From NCBI GenBank assembly GCA_028875955.1, contig JAGWTX010000065.1, positions 1 to 8,929 on the forward strand: DNA of 8,929 bases. Direction: 5' to 3'. The notes under the pieces were generated by a model. That model was not told the DNA's origin and made no database searches. It was given only the letters and a program-made list of their open reading frames with translations. Below, one piece after another: positions 1 to 5,718 of the stretch. The translations under genes were made by a program, and so were the position numbers. Origin of the DNA: Bacteroidota bacterium. GTDB lineage: Bacteria > Bacteroidota > Bacteroidia > Chitinophagales > Chitinophagaceae. The number at the start of each line of letters is the position of its first letter. Position 1 is the first letter of the stretch.

Positions 1-707
1 ACTTCGGTTTCGTAGTCATCAATGGATTTGAGCAGGATAAAAATGATATAGCCGGTTATCAAACCCAGGATCACGCCCCCTGCCGCTTCGCGCATAAACA
101 GGATCAGGATATCGGTGATCTTCACACTTTCAATCCCGTCATTGATAATGGTCAGTAAAGAAATAAAGACCACTACCCCAATCCCGTCGTTAAACAGCGA
201 TTCCCCGACAATATTGATCTCAGCGCTCTTGGGCACATTGGCTTTGGTCAGAATGCCCAATACGGCAATGGGGTCTGTAGGCGAGATCAGCGCACCAAAC
301 AACAATGCATAGAGATAATTGATGGGTATATGGAACAACATGCTGATATAATAGATACAGGTGCCGATCAGAAAAGTGGAGAGGATCACGCTGGCGAATG
401 CAAACAACACGATGGATTTACGATTATGCCGCATCTGGTTATAATCGGTGTGCATGGCGCCGGCAAACAGGAGGAAACAGAGTAACACATCCAAAACGAT
501 CTTACTGAAATCCAGTTCATTGATCAGGTTGATCAGCGGATGCAGGGTATTCGGGGAAAAATGATTGATCACGATGAGAATCAACGAAAAAATCGTACTC
601 AGCAACATGAGTCCGATGGTTGCCGGCAGACCCAGCAGCTTTTTATTCAGGTAGGCAAATACCGACGTTAACACGACAACACCGGAAATAAAATAAAATC
701 CAAACAT
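1..707 (-). CDS. CPA1-type Na+/H+ (cation:proton) antiporter, N-terminal part, cut by the window edge
   Basis: This is an inner-membrane cation/proton exchanger of the CPA1/NhaP type, used for Na+ export and pH homeostasis. Reading leftwards from an ATG at 707, 235 codons are open and the frame runs off the window. The protein is strongly hydrophobic with repeated membrane helices. Two family signatures are visible: S-P-T-D-P-I-A-V near residues 142-148, and G-E-S-L-F-N-D-G at 168-175. In the second, N173-D174 form the ion-binding 'ND' pair of electroneutral CPA1 antiporters. Full family members are usually about 400 residues or longer, so roughly half or more is missing here, and any C-terminal regulatory domain is not visible. 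No strong Shine-Dalgarno precedes the ATG (only an AGG about 8 nt upstream). It follows operon B in the same direction after a 234-nt gap, so it may be a separate unit. The family call is secure; the transported ion is inferred. Confidence 0.93.
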   Translation of the reverse strand, partial: MFGFYFISGVVVLTSVFAYLNKKLLGLPATIGLMLLSTIFSLILIVINHFSPNTLHPLINLINELDFSKIVLDVLLCFLLFAGAMHTDYNQMRHNRKSIVLFAFASVILSTFLIGTCIYYISMLFHIPINYLYALLFGALISPTDPIAVLGILTKANVPKSAEINIVGESLFNDGIGVVVFISLLTIINDGIESVKITDILILFMREAAGGVILGLITGYIIFILLKSIDDYETE

Positions 708-941
708 GAAATAACCTGTTTATTAAAAACGTGATATTAAGATATTTTTCTCAGGTATCTTTCTTAATCTTTCCCGGATCAGGCGGGGATTTCCCAAAAT
801 CCTGTCTGCAAAACTGAGGAAGGGTTATAGGATCTATAAAGGTTTTTTTAGCGTTGACAGAATGAAAGCTTTGTTGTCTGGAAACAGATGATTTTCAGTA
901 AAAAAAAGGTCTTACACCAGAAAAGGGTCTATTAGCTGTTA
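708..941. other. Intergenic region between the antiporter and the Usp operon, non-coding
   Basis: No convincing gene is seen on either strand. On the minus strand, just after the stop of the 942-1817 gene, there is a T8 run (A8 on the plus strand at about 901-908). It is preceded by only a weak, mismatched stem (TAGACC with GGTGTA), so this is at best a poor terminator and readthrough into the antiporter is possible. A 15-bp palindrome lies at 825-839. Two TTYTAAT-like heptamers occur at 742-736 and 728-722 (minus strand), but 14 bp apart, not at the 11-bp pitch found upstream of the Usp operons. No good TAnnTTTG promoter was found for the antiporter. Confidence 0.5.
825..839. repeat. Palindrome TTATAG-GAT-CTATAA, possible operator
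   Basis: A perfect inverted repeat with 6-bp arms around a 3-nt centre lies 118-132 nt upstream of the antiporter start. Its symmetry and A+T-rich arms would suit a dimeric DNA-binding protein. On the plus strand it is followed after three bases by T7, so it also resembles a very weak plus-strand terminator, but no plus-strand gene exists to terminate. Function is unknown. Confidence 0.3.
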
Positions 942-1817
942 TTACTGATGCTGTGCCGGATCCTGCGAGGATTTCCGGACGGTTAACACCGGCACCTGTG
1001 TATGATTGATGATATTTCCGCCGGTTGTCTGTATAAATTTCCCGGTTAGTTTGGATTCTGCGCCTGGATTAACCAGGATCAGGTCAATCATTTCCTTTTC
1101 TGCATAACGCAGAATGGCATCTGTTATATTGCTGCCGTCAGAAACAAATATCCGGTAGCTGATCTCTGCTGCTGTGAGCTCTTTTTTGATTTCCTGCAGA
1201 ATGGATTGCGTTACAAGATCCTTTTTACTCCATTGCATGCGAAGACAAACCAGGTGGATCTCTGCCTGAAACAAAGCAGCCAGGGCCGCAGCATAATTCA
1301 ATTTATTGGCGGGATAAAAATTCTCTACCGGGATGATCATTTTCCGGATGGTATCCTGCCGGGTATGGGGTTGCAGGGTAAGAACAGGACAGGGGCTATG
1401 CGATGCGATTTCCTGGGCATGACTTCCAAAAATAAATTCCTGGATGCCACCAGTGCCCGCTGTACCCATTACCACCAGGTCTATGTCATGATCTTTCACA
1501 TAAGAAGGGATCAGTTCTGAAAAACTTCCTTCCAGTACGTTTGAAATCAGTTCTGTGCCTTCCGGTAACTGACATTCGGATTTCCATTTTTCAAGATTGG
1601 CGGAAGCCAGTTTTAGCTGGTCGGTGAATACCTGGTAATCGATTGGCAAACAGGTGTCAGCGGTAACAAAATATCCGGTCGTATTGATATCGACCACAGA
1701 AATCAGGTGAATTTCCCTGCTCTTGCACAGCACTGCCGTTTGTAAGGCTCTTTGCATGCCGGCCAGGGAAGTGGATGAGAAATCGACAGGGACCAGTATT
1801 TTCGTAAACAGTTTCAT
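942..1817 (-). CDS. Tandem-domain universal stress protein (UspA family), ATP-binding N-domain
   Basis: This 291-residue cytosolic protein has two Usp domains, at about residues 1-150 and 155-282. Each begins with the family's first beta strand (K-I-L-V-P-V-D-F at 6-13; M-I-I-P-V-E-N-F at 160-167). The N-domain carries a perfect ATP-binding signature G-x2-G-x9-G-S at 118-132 (G118, G121, G131, S132), so it probably binds ATP. The C-domain loop (about 250-268) does not fit that spacing and is probably not a nucleotide site. Single Usp domains are about 140 residues, so this is a normal fused pair. Start: the ATG at 1817, immediately before K-L-F-T-K-I-L-V-P, matches where Usp proteins usually begin. 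It is the second gene of operon B, 10 nt after the stop of its upstream neighbour, so the two are very likely co-transcribed. Usp proteins generally act in stress survival; the specific role here is unknown. Confidence 0.93.
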   Translation of the reverse strand: MKLFTKILVPVDFSSTSLAGMQRALQTAVLCKSREIHLISVVDINTTGYFVTADTCLPIDYQVFTDQLKLASANLEKWKSECQLPEGTELISNVLEGSFSELIPSYVKDHDIDLVVMGTAGTGGIQEFIFGSHAQEIASHSPCPVLTLQPHTRQDTIRKMIIPVENFYPANKLNYAAALAALFQAEIHLVCLRMQWSKKDLVTQSILQEIKKELTAAEISYRIFVSDGSNITDAILRYAEKEMIDLILVNPGAESKLTGKFIQTTGGNIINHTQVPVLTVRKSSQDPAQHQ

Positions 1818-1827
1818 CCTGCAAATA

Positions 1828-2685
1828 TTAGATCATGGCGGTAGGAAGGGGTTGATGATTGTGCTGGTACTCAGCGAAAAATCCGAGTGTTTTCTTTCGC
1901 AAACCGTTTCCATCCGATACCGGAATCCGTTGATTGGTCATTAACACATCCGCCCCAATGGAATTGGCATAGGAGAGATAACCGAAGGCTGGATTTGATT
2001 GCATCTGCAGGTATTTACATTCTACCTGGATATTACCGCTGTGTTTGAGCCTTTTCAATGCTTCTGTCAGAAAATAAAACCCATTGGATCTTTTATCGTT
2101 TTCCCCTGAGGTCATGGTAACCAGGTGTATCTTCAGATGACAGGCTTTCGCAACATTGATGATGGTTTGGATCCGAAGTTCCGGCACAAAATCGGTTACC
2201 GGTATCACCACCTGTTTCCATTCTGTCATCTTATCTTTTTCTGAAAACAGTGTAATCACCTGACAGGGGCTGTTTTCCAGGATCTCCTCCAGCGGGGTTT
2301 GCCAGAAACGGAACCATCGTTTTGTGATCGTCTGCTCTTTCAGCACAATGAGATCCGTATCATGTTCCTTCGCATAATCCATTACCTGCTTTTTCCATAT
2401 CCCCCATTCAACAGTGGTGGTTACCTGTAATTCATAATGTTGTTCCAGCCATCTTTTCCAGGTATTGAGCAGGGCAGTTTTCTCCCGGGTAACTGCATAA
2501 AAAGATCTGGCCAGTGTAAGCCAGGGAAGCAGGGTGGTTCCAAAGGCAAAGGAAGTGTCGTTGATGTGCAGCAGATGCAACCGGGCCTTATGTTCCTTTG
2601 CCAGCTCTGCTGCCTGTTTTACAACCGATAAATGTTCTGCATCAAACTTTACCGGTACCAGTATATCTTGTATTGAGGTTTTCAT
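1828..2685 (-). CDS. Tandem-domain universal stress protein with degenerate ATP-binding loops
   Basis: This is a 285-residue two-domain Usp-family protein and the first gene of operon B. The N-domain opens with I-Q-D-I-L-V-P-V-K-F and the second with V-V-I-P-V-T-D-F (about 159-166), both typical Usp first strands. The usual Asp after the first strand is Lys in the N-domain (V-K-F rather than V-D-F). The loop that should read G-x2-G-x9-G-S/T has no glycine at all (about 115-130, rich in K, R, W and F), and the C-terminal domain lacks the motif too. The protein is therefore predicted not to bind ATP in the standard way and may be a partner or regulatory Usp. Start: the frame is open to a TTG at 2709, but the first ATG at 2685 gives M-K-T-S, matching the starts of the sister genes, so it is preferred. 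Family assignment is firm, function is not. Confidence 0.9.
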   Translation of the reverse strand: MKTSIQDILVPVKFDAEHLSVVKQAAELAKEHKARLHLLHINDTSFAFGTTLLPWLTLARSFYAVTREKTALLNTWKRWLEQHYELQVTTTVEWGIWKKQVMDYAKEHDTDLIVLKEQTITKRWFRFWQTPLEEILENSPCQVITLFSEKDKMTEWKQVVIPVTDFVPELRIQTIINVAKACHLKIHLVTMTSGENDKRSNGFYFLTEALKRLKHSGNIQVECKYLQMQSNPAFGYLSYANSIGADVLMTNQRIPVSDGNGLRKKTLGFFAEYQHNHQPLPTAMI

Positions 2686-2736
2686 AATCGTATGTTTTTG
2701 GGTCTGCAATCTTGTCTTATGAAACTAATACCCCTT

Positions 2737-2777
2737 ATTAAGAAGTGACTAAAATTCAGATTAGAATGAAATTAAAA
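2737..2777 (-). promoter_or_regulatory. Candidate OmpR/PhoB-type operator (four TTYTAAT-like direct repeats) upstream of operon B
   Basis: Read on the minus strand, heptamers TTTTAAT (2777-2771), TTCTAAT (2766-2760), TTTTAGT (2754-2748) and TCTTAAT (2743-2737) follow each other at steps of 11, 12 and 11 bp. The first 22 bp are 20/22 identical to 5684-5663 upstream of operon A. Tandem direct repeats with a pitch near 11 bp are the known binding architecture of OmpR/PhoB-family regulators. About 9 nt downstream is a weak -7-like TTAGTTTC (2728-2721), which would put the transcript start near 2714, about 29 nt before the ATG at 2685. The repeat is observed; its function is inferred, and the A+T-rich sequence could inflate the weaker third and fourth copies. 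Confidence 0.5.
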
Positions 2778-2806
2778 GGCTGCCACCCCATGGTGGACAG
2801 CCCTTT
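2771..2806 (-). terminator. Intrinsic terminator of operon A (after the Usp gene at 2844-3752)
   Basis: On the minus strand a G+C-rich hairpin is formed by GGCTG-TCCACC and GGTGG-CAGCC: 10 bp, one bulged base (2797) and a 4-nt loop at 2788-2791. It is followed directly by TTTTAATTT (2777-2769). It lies 38 nt after the stop of the upstream Usp gene, so it separates operon A from operon B. The plus-strand side has only a short T run, so it works mainly in the minus direction. Its U-tract coincides with the first heptamer of the operon B operator candidate. Confidence 0.8.
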
Positions 2807-2843
2807 ACCCGTTAAAGAAAACACATTGGCTAACAATCGATAA

Positions 2844-3752
2844 TCAGTTAAGTGTTACTTGCTTATCCAGTTTTTGCAGTATATGGTCTTTGTCCTGTTT
2901 AGCCGATTCCGGTCTAAGTACCAGAGTGGGTATGCTGCATTCATGAATCATTTTCTGTGCATAAAATCCCAGGTGAAAATCTTTATTGGATCTGTCCGAT
3001 TCGGCGGTGATCACGGCCAGGTCGTATTTTTTCTCGGCATTTTCTATCATGGATAAAACGTGTTCTGCAAAACGATCGTCTTTGAAATAATGTTCCATCA
3101 CAAAACTGATCCCGTCTTTTTCCAGTTTTTCCTGCATGATCAGGGAAAGGCGGTGAATGATGTGTAATTCGTTTTCATAGTCCGGATTTCGCAGGTTCAG
3201 GATCGTTATGGATGGATTGCTTTTCAGGATAAAGTGTCTGATAGCGTCATATTTTGCCGGAACGCTGAGCAGCGGTCGCACAGGGAACAAAATATTTTCA
3301 AAACTATATTTTGTGGTGTTTTCCGGTACGATGATCAGGGCGATTCTGGATTTTTCGGCTATCTGAGAAGTATGGGTTCCGGCATAGATTTCCGAAGGAC
3401 CATTGGTTCCGTTCTTGCCCATCACTATCAGGTCTACATATCTGTCTCTGGCTGTTTTTAAGATGCTATAGGTAACCGATCCTGTTTCAGAAGAGTAGGA
3501 ACAGGCGATATCGTGACTATTGATCACCGTTTTTGCCAGTTTTGCCAGCATTTTCATATAATCCGTGATCCTGGGCGGGATCAGGTTGGGGTCTTCTTTA
3601 AACAGATTGTAATCACAATCATCCACATATAATAAATGGATCTCTGCCTGGTGTCTGTGTGCAATCGCAGCTGCCAGCTCCAGGGCATTGATGCTTGAAT
3701 GGGTAAAATCAATGGGTACCAGTATTTTTCTGATCTGTAAAGTTTTCATCAT
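2844..3752 (-). CDS. Tandem-domain universal stress protein (UspA family), ATP-binding N-domain
   Basis: This 302-residue protein has two Usp domains (about 5-145 and 150-282) plus a charged tail. The N-domain begins R-K-I-L-V-P-I-D-F and has an intact ATP-binding motif G-x2-G-x9-G-T at 112-126 (G112, G115, G125, T126). The second domain starts N-I-L-F-P-V and keeps the final P-T-L-V-L-R-P strand, but its loop lacks the glycines, so only one nucleotide site is expected. It is the last gene of operon A, 17 nt after the GNAT-nitrilase gene, and is followed by a strong terminator. Start: two consecutive ATGs at 3752 and 3749, preceded by an A7 run with no Shine-Dalgarno; the 3749 ATG (M-K-T-L) is equally plausible. 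Overall it resembles the protein at 942-1817, which suggests the Usp genes arose by duplication. Exact role unknown. Confidence 0.92.
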   Translation of the reverse strand: MMKTLQIRKILVPIDFTHSSINALELAAAIAHRHQAEIHLLYVDDCDYNLFKEDPNLIPPRITDYMKMLAKLAKTVINSHDIACSYSSETGSVTYSILKTARDRYVDLIVMGKNGTNGPSEIYAGTHTSQIAEKSRIALIIVPENTTKYSFENILFPVRPLLSVPAKYDAIRHFILKSNPSITILNLRNPDYENELHIIHRLSLIMQEKLEKDGISFVMEHYFKDDRFAEHVLSMIENAEKKYDLAVITAESDRSNKDFHLGFYAQKMIHECSIPTLVLRPESAKQDKDHILQKLDKQVTLN

Positions 3753-3769
3753 TTTTTTTATTTCTGGGT

Positions 3770-5338
3770 TTAGACTACTATTTCCTTTCCGTCTTCTTTG
3801 TAATGGATGGTATAGAGATTGCTTCTCCTATCCTTCCAGGTCTGTGCATTCCCCTGTAAACGGTTCATGCGCAGCAGGTGCATATCCAGATCCTGGTAGA
3901 TCAAAGTTTCTGCTCCGGGTTCTGCGATGGCAGCCACCCCTTCCCTGTGAAATTCCACATCAGAAGGCGTTAAGATGGCGCTTTGTGCATATTGGATATC
4001 CAGGTTATCCACCTGTGGCAGATTCCCAACACATCCGCTGAGAACCACATACACCTGGTTTTCGATGGCACGCGCCTGTGCGCAATACCTTACCCGGTTA
4101 TAGGCTCTCCGTTCGTCAGTATTAAAGGGTACAAAAATCAGGTTGGCCCCTTTGGAAGTTGCGATCCTGGCTATTTCAGGGAATTCAATATCATAACAGA
4201 TATTGATCGCGATTTTACCGCAGTCCGTATCAAATACCTCGACCTTCTTCCCTTCCTTCACGCCCCACCATTTTTTTTCATGGGGTGTGATATGCAGTTT
4301 GTATTGTTTGCCATAAGTGCCGTCTCTCCGGAACAACCAGGAGATATTATACAATTCATCATCTTCCTCAACCGTCAGGTGCGATCCGGCTATGATATTG
4401 GTGTTATAGCGAATGGACATGCGGCTGAAAAACTCGATATACTGTTCGGTGAATTGTGTCAATTGCCTGACCGCTTTGCCTGGCCGGTTATTCGGCAGGA
4501 AGGACAGGAGCTGCATGGTGAAGAGTTCGGGGAAAACCACAAAATCACTTTTGTAGTCCGCCGCCACATCAATAAAATATTCGCAATGCTGGGCAAACTC
4601 TTCAAAATTCTGAATCATCCGCATTTTGTATTGGATGGAGCAGACCCTTACATAGGGTGAGATATCCCTTACAGAAATATCGGGCGCCTGGTAATCGAGG
4701 TTCACCCATTCCATGAATGTGGCAAAACCGCAACTTTCCGTATCACCCGGTAAATAATCCCTGATGATCCTTTTAAGCTTGAAATCATTGGATTGCTGCG
4801 TGGTCAATACGGGATCCACCATTTTTTTATCGATCACCTGCTGAACATATGCCTTTACGGAAAGCTTATCTGCCACCAGGTGATAGTTGGGCAATCTGCC
4901 GCCCACTACGATCCTTTTGAGGTTCCGGTTGATCACCAGCTGTTTTCTTTCATCATACAAACGCCGGGCGAGCCGCATGCTTCTGTATGCAGGGGCCACC
5001 ATGATCTCAATCCCATATAATGTATCTCCATTGGGATTATGGGTAGACAGGGTACCGTTTCCGGTAATCGCCGCCCACCCGTGACTCTGGCTGAATTCAT
5101 CAAAATTCAGGATCAGGGAACAGGAGGACGCAGCCAGTGTTCCATCTACTTCAATACCAATCTGTCCTTCCGGAAAAGTCTGGGTTACTTTTTCCCATTG
5201 ATCCGGCGACCAGGGTTTCATGGTGGGGAAAGCCAATAACTGCATCTGGCTAACCGCAGTATAATCATCCCTCGTAAGGTTGCGTACAACAATGGTGTGG
5301 GTACTATTTACATCTTTTATGTCAACTGTGTTTTGCAT
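3770..5338 (-). CDS. Fusion of GNAT N-acetyltransferase and carbon-nitrogen hydrolase (nitrilase superfamily)
   Basis: This is a 522-residue two-enzyme fusion, probably cytosolic (no signal peptide). Residues about 15-200 are a GNAT domain: V-R-N-L-T-R-D-D-Y at the start, then Y-G-I-E-I-M-V-A-P-A-Y-R-S followed by the R-rich acetyl-CoA loop and helix at about 119-132. The loop R-S-M-R-L-A is less glycine-rich than the usual Q/RxxGxG/A. Residues about 228-495 are a nitrilase-superfamily domain with the full Glu-Lys-Cys triad visible: E271 in F-P-E-L-F, K347 in Y-K-L-H, and C381 in I-C-Y-D-I-E-F-P-E; E354 may be the second conserved Glu. Such enzymes cleave non-peptide C-N bonds (amides). As I recall, N-terminal acetyltransferase fusions form their own nitrilase branch (RimI-like fusion), whose substrate is not established. 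The gene starts 4 nt after the small membrane-protein gene, with AGGG about 13 nt upstream of the ATG, and is followed after 17 nt by a Usp gene. All three form operon A. Confidence 0.93.
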   Translation of the reverse strand: MQNTVDIKDVNSTHTIVVRNLTRDDYTAVSQMQLLAFPTMKPWSPDQWEKVTQTFPEGQIGIEVDGTLAASSCSLILNFDEFSQSHGWAAITGNGTLSTHNPNGDTLYGIEIMVAPAYRSMRLARRLYDERKQLVINRNLKRIVVGGRLPNYHLVADKLSVKAYVQQVIDKKMVDPVLTTQQSNDFKLKRIIRDYLPGDTESCGFATFMEWVNLDYQAPDISVRDISPYVRVCSIQYKMRMIQNFEEFAQHCEYFIDVAADYKSDFVVFPELFTMQLLSFLPNNRPGKAVRQLTQFTEQYIEFFSRMSIRYNTNIIAGSHLTVEEDDELYNISWLFRRDGTYGKQYKLHITPHEKKWWGVKEGKKVEVFDTDCGKIAINICYDIEFPEIARIATSKGANLIFVPFNTDERRAYNRVRYCAQARAIENQVYVVLSGCVGNLPQVDNLDIQYAQSAILTPSDVEFHREGVAAIAEPGAETLIYQDLDMHLLRMNRLQGNAQTWKDRRSNLYTIHYKEDGKEIVV

Positions 5339-5342
5339 ATAC

Positions 5343-5621
5343 TTATTTTCCCTGATCCGAGATCGAGTCTGTTATAAATGCAAAACCTGTGGGTTCAGGT
5401 ATCTTTTTCCGGGTACTGTCGTAGTAACGCTTGAGATAAGATAACTGTGTATTTAGCATTTTATTTTCAGCACGAAGCGAATCGATTTGAATGATGGCTG
5501 TGTTCTGTTTATCCTGTAACTGTTCATTTTGTTTCCAGGCATACACGATAAAAGACAGCAGGATAATGAAAACCGGAATGAATACGAAGACAAGCGTCCG
5601 AATGGGTTTCATACTAACCAT
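5343..5621 (-). CDS. Small membrane-anchored coiled-coil protein, unknown function
   Basis: This 92-residue protein was not recognised as a member of a named family. Residues about 8-29 form a single hydrophobic helix (V-F-V-F-I-P-V-F-I-I-L-L...) preceded by K/R, so the N-terminus is probably cytoplasmic and the rest extracytoplasmic. Residues about 31-66 are polar and heptad-like (E-Q-L-Q, I-Q-I-D-S-L-R-A-E-N-K-M-L, L-S-Y-L), as in a coiled coil. A short tail follows. It looks like a membrane-anchored oligomerising or scaffold protein. It is the first gene of operon A: its stop is 4 nt before the GNAT-nitrilase start. Start choice: ATG at 5621, or ATG at 5612 (M-K-P-I-R-T), which has GGTGA about 10 nt upstream and would better fit a candidate -7 element at 5634-5627. 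Being real is supported by tight operon packing and coherent protein features. Confidence 0.8.
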   Translation of the reverse strand: MVSMKPIRTLVFVFIPVFIILLSFIVYAWKQNEQLQDKQNTAIIQIDSLRAENKMLNTQLSYLKRYYDSTRKKIPEPTGFAFITDSISDQGK

Positions 5622-5644
5622 TTCACCAAATAAACAATCTGGTT

Positions 5645-5684
5645 ATTTGAATGGGTTAAAGATCAGATTAGAATGGCATTAAAA
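5645..5684 (-). promoter_or_regulatory. Candidate OmpR/PhoB-type operator upstream of operon A (copy of the operon B element)
   Basis: On the minus strand: TTTTAAT (5684-5678), TTCTAAT (5673-5667), a weaker CTTTAAC (5661-5655) and TTCAAAT (5651-5645), at steps of 11, 12 and 10 bp. On the plus strand the core reads TCAGATTAGAATG, two variable bases, then ATTAAAA; it is the same in operon B. Its proximal edge is about 41 nt from the ATG at 5621, compared with about 46 nt to the TTG codon at 2709 or 70 nt to the preferred ATG at 2685 in operon B. A -7-like TTTATTTG (5634-5627) follows 10 nt after the last heptamer, as in operon B. The sequence identity is observed; binding by a response regulator is inferred. 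Confidence 0.5.
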
Positions 5685-5718
5685 TGAAATGCGCTGCTGA
5701 AACCGGTTGGCAGGGAAC

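Noticed and set aside
722..742. Two TTYTAAT-like heptamers before the antiporter as a third operator
   Set aside because: They are 14 bp apart rather than 11 and lack the rest of the shared 22-bp core, so they are likely chance in A+T-rich DNA.
901..932. Possible terminator of operon B (T8 on the minus strand)
   Set aside because: The T run is good, but the stem has only six pairs with a mismatch and is separated from the T run by five bases.
1206..1520. Plus-strand open frame of 104 codons
   Set aside because: It is antisense to the Usp gene at 942-1817, with no recognisable protein features or promoter.
2686..2709. Upstream TTG start extending the second Usp gene by 8 residues
   Set aside because: The ATG at 2685 gives the same M-K-T-type start as the sister Usp genes and directly precedes the first beta strand.
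3983..4660. Long plus-strand open frame of 225 codons
   Set aside because: It lies wholly antisense to the GNAT-nitrilase gene, whose catalytic motifs are unmistakable; its translation has no coherent domain pattern.
5685..5718. Possible terminator after the histidine kinase
   Set aside because: Only a 4-bp CTGC/GCAG stem and an AACCGGTT palindrome without a proper loop are present, so it is too weak to call.
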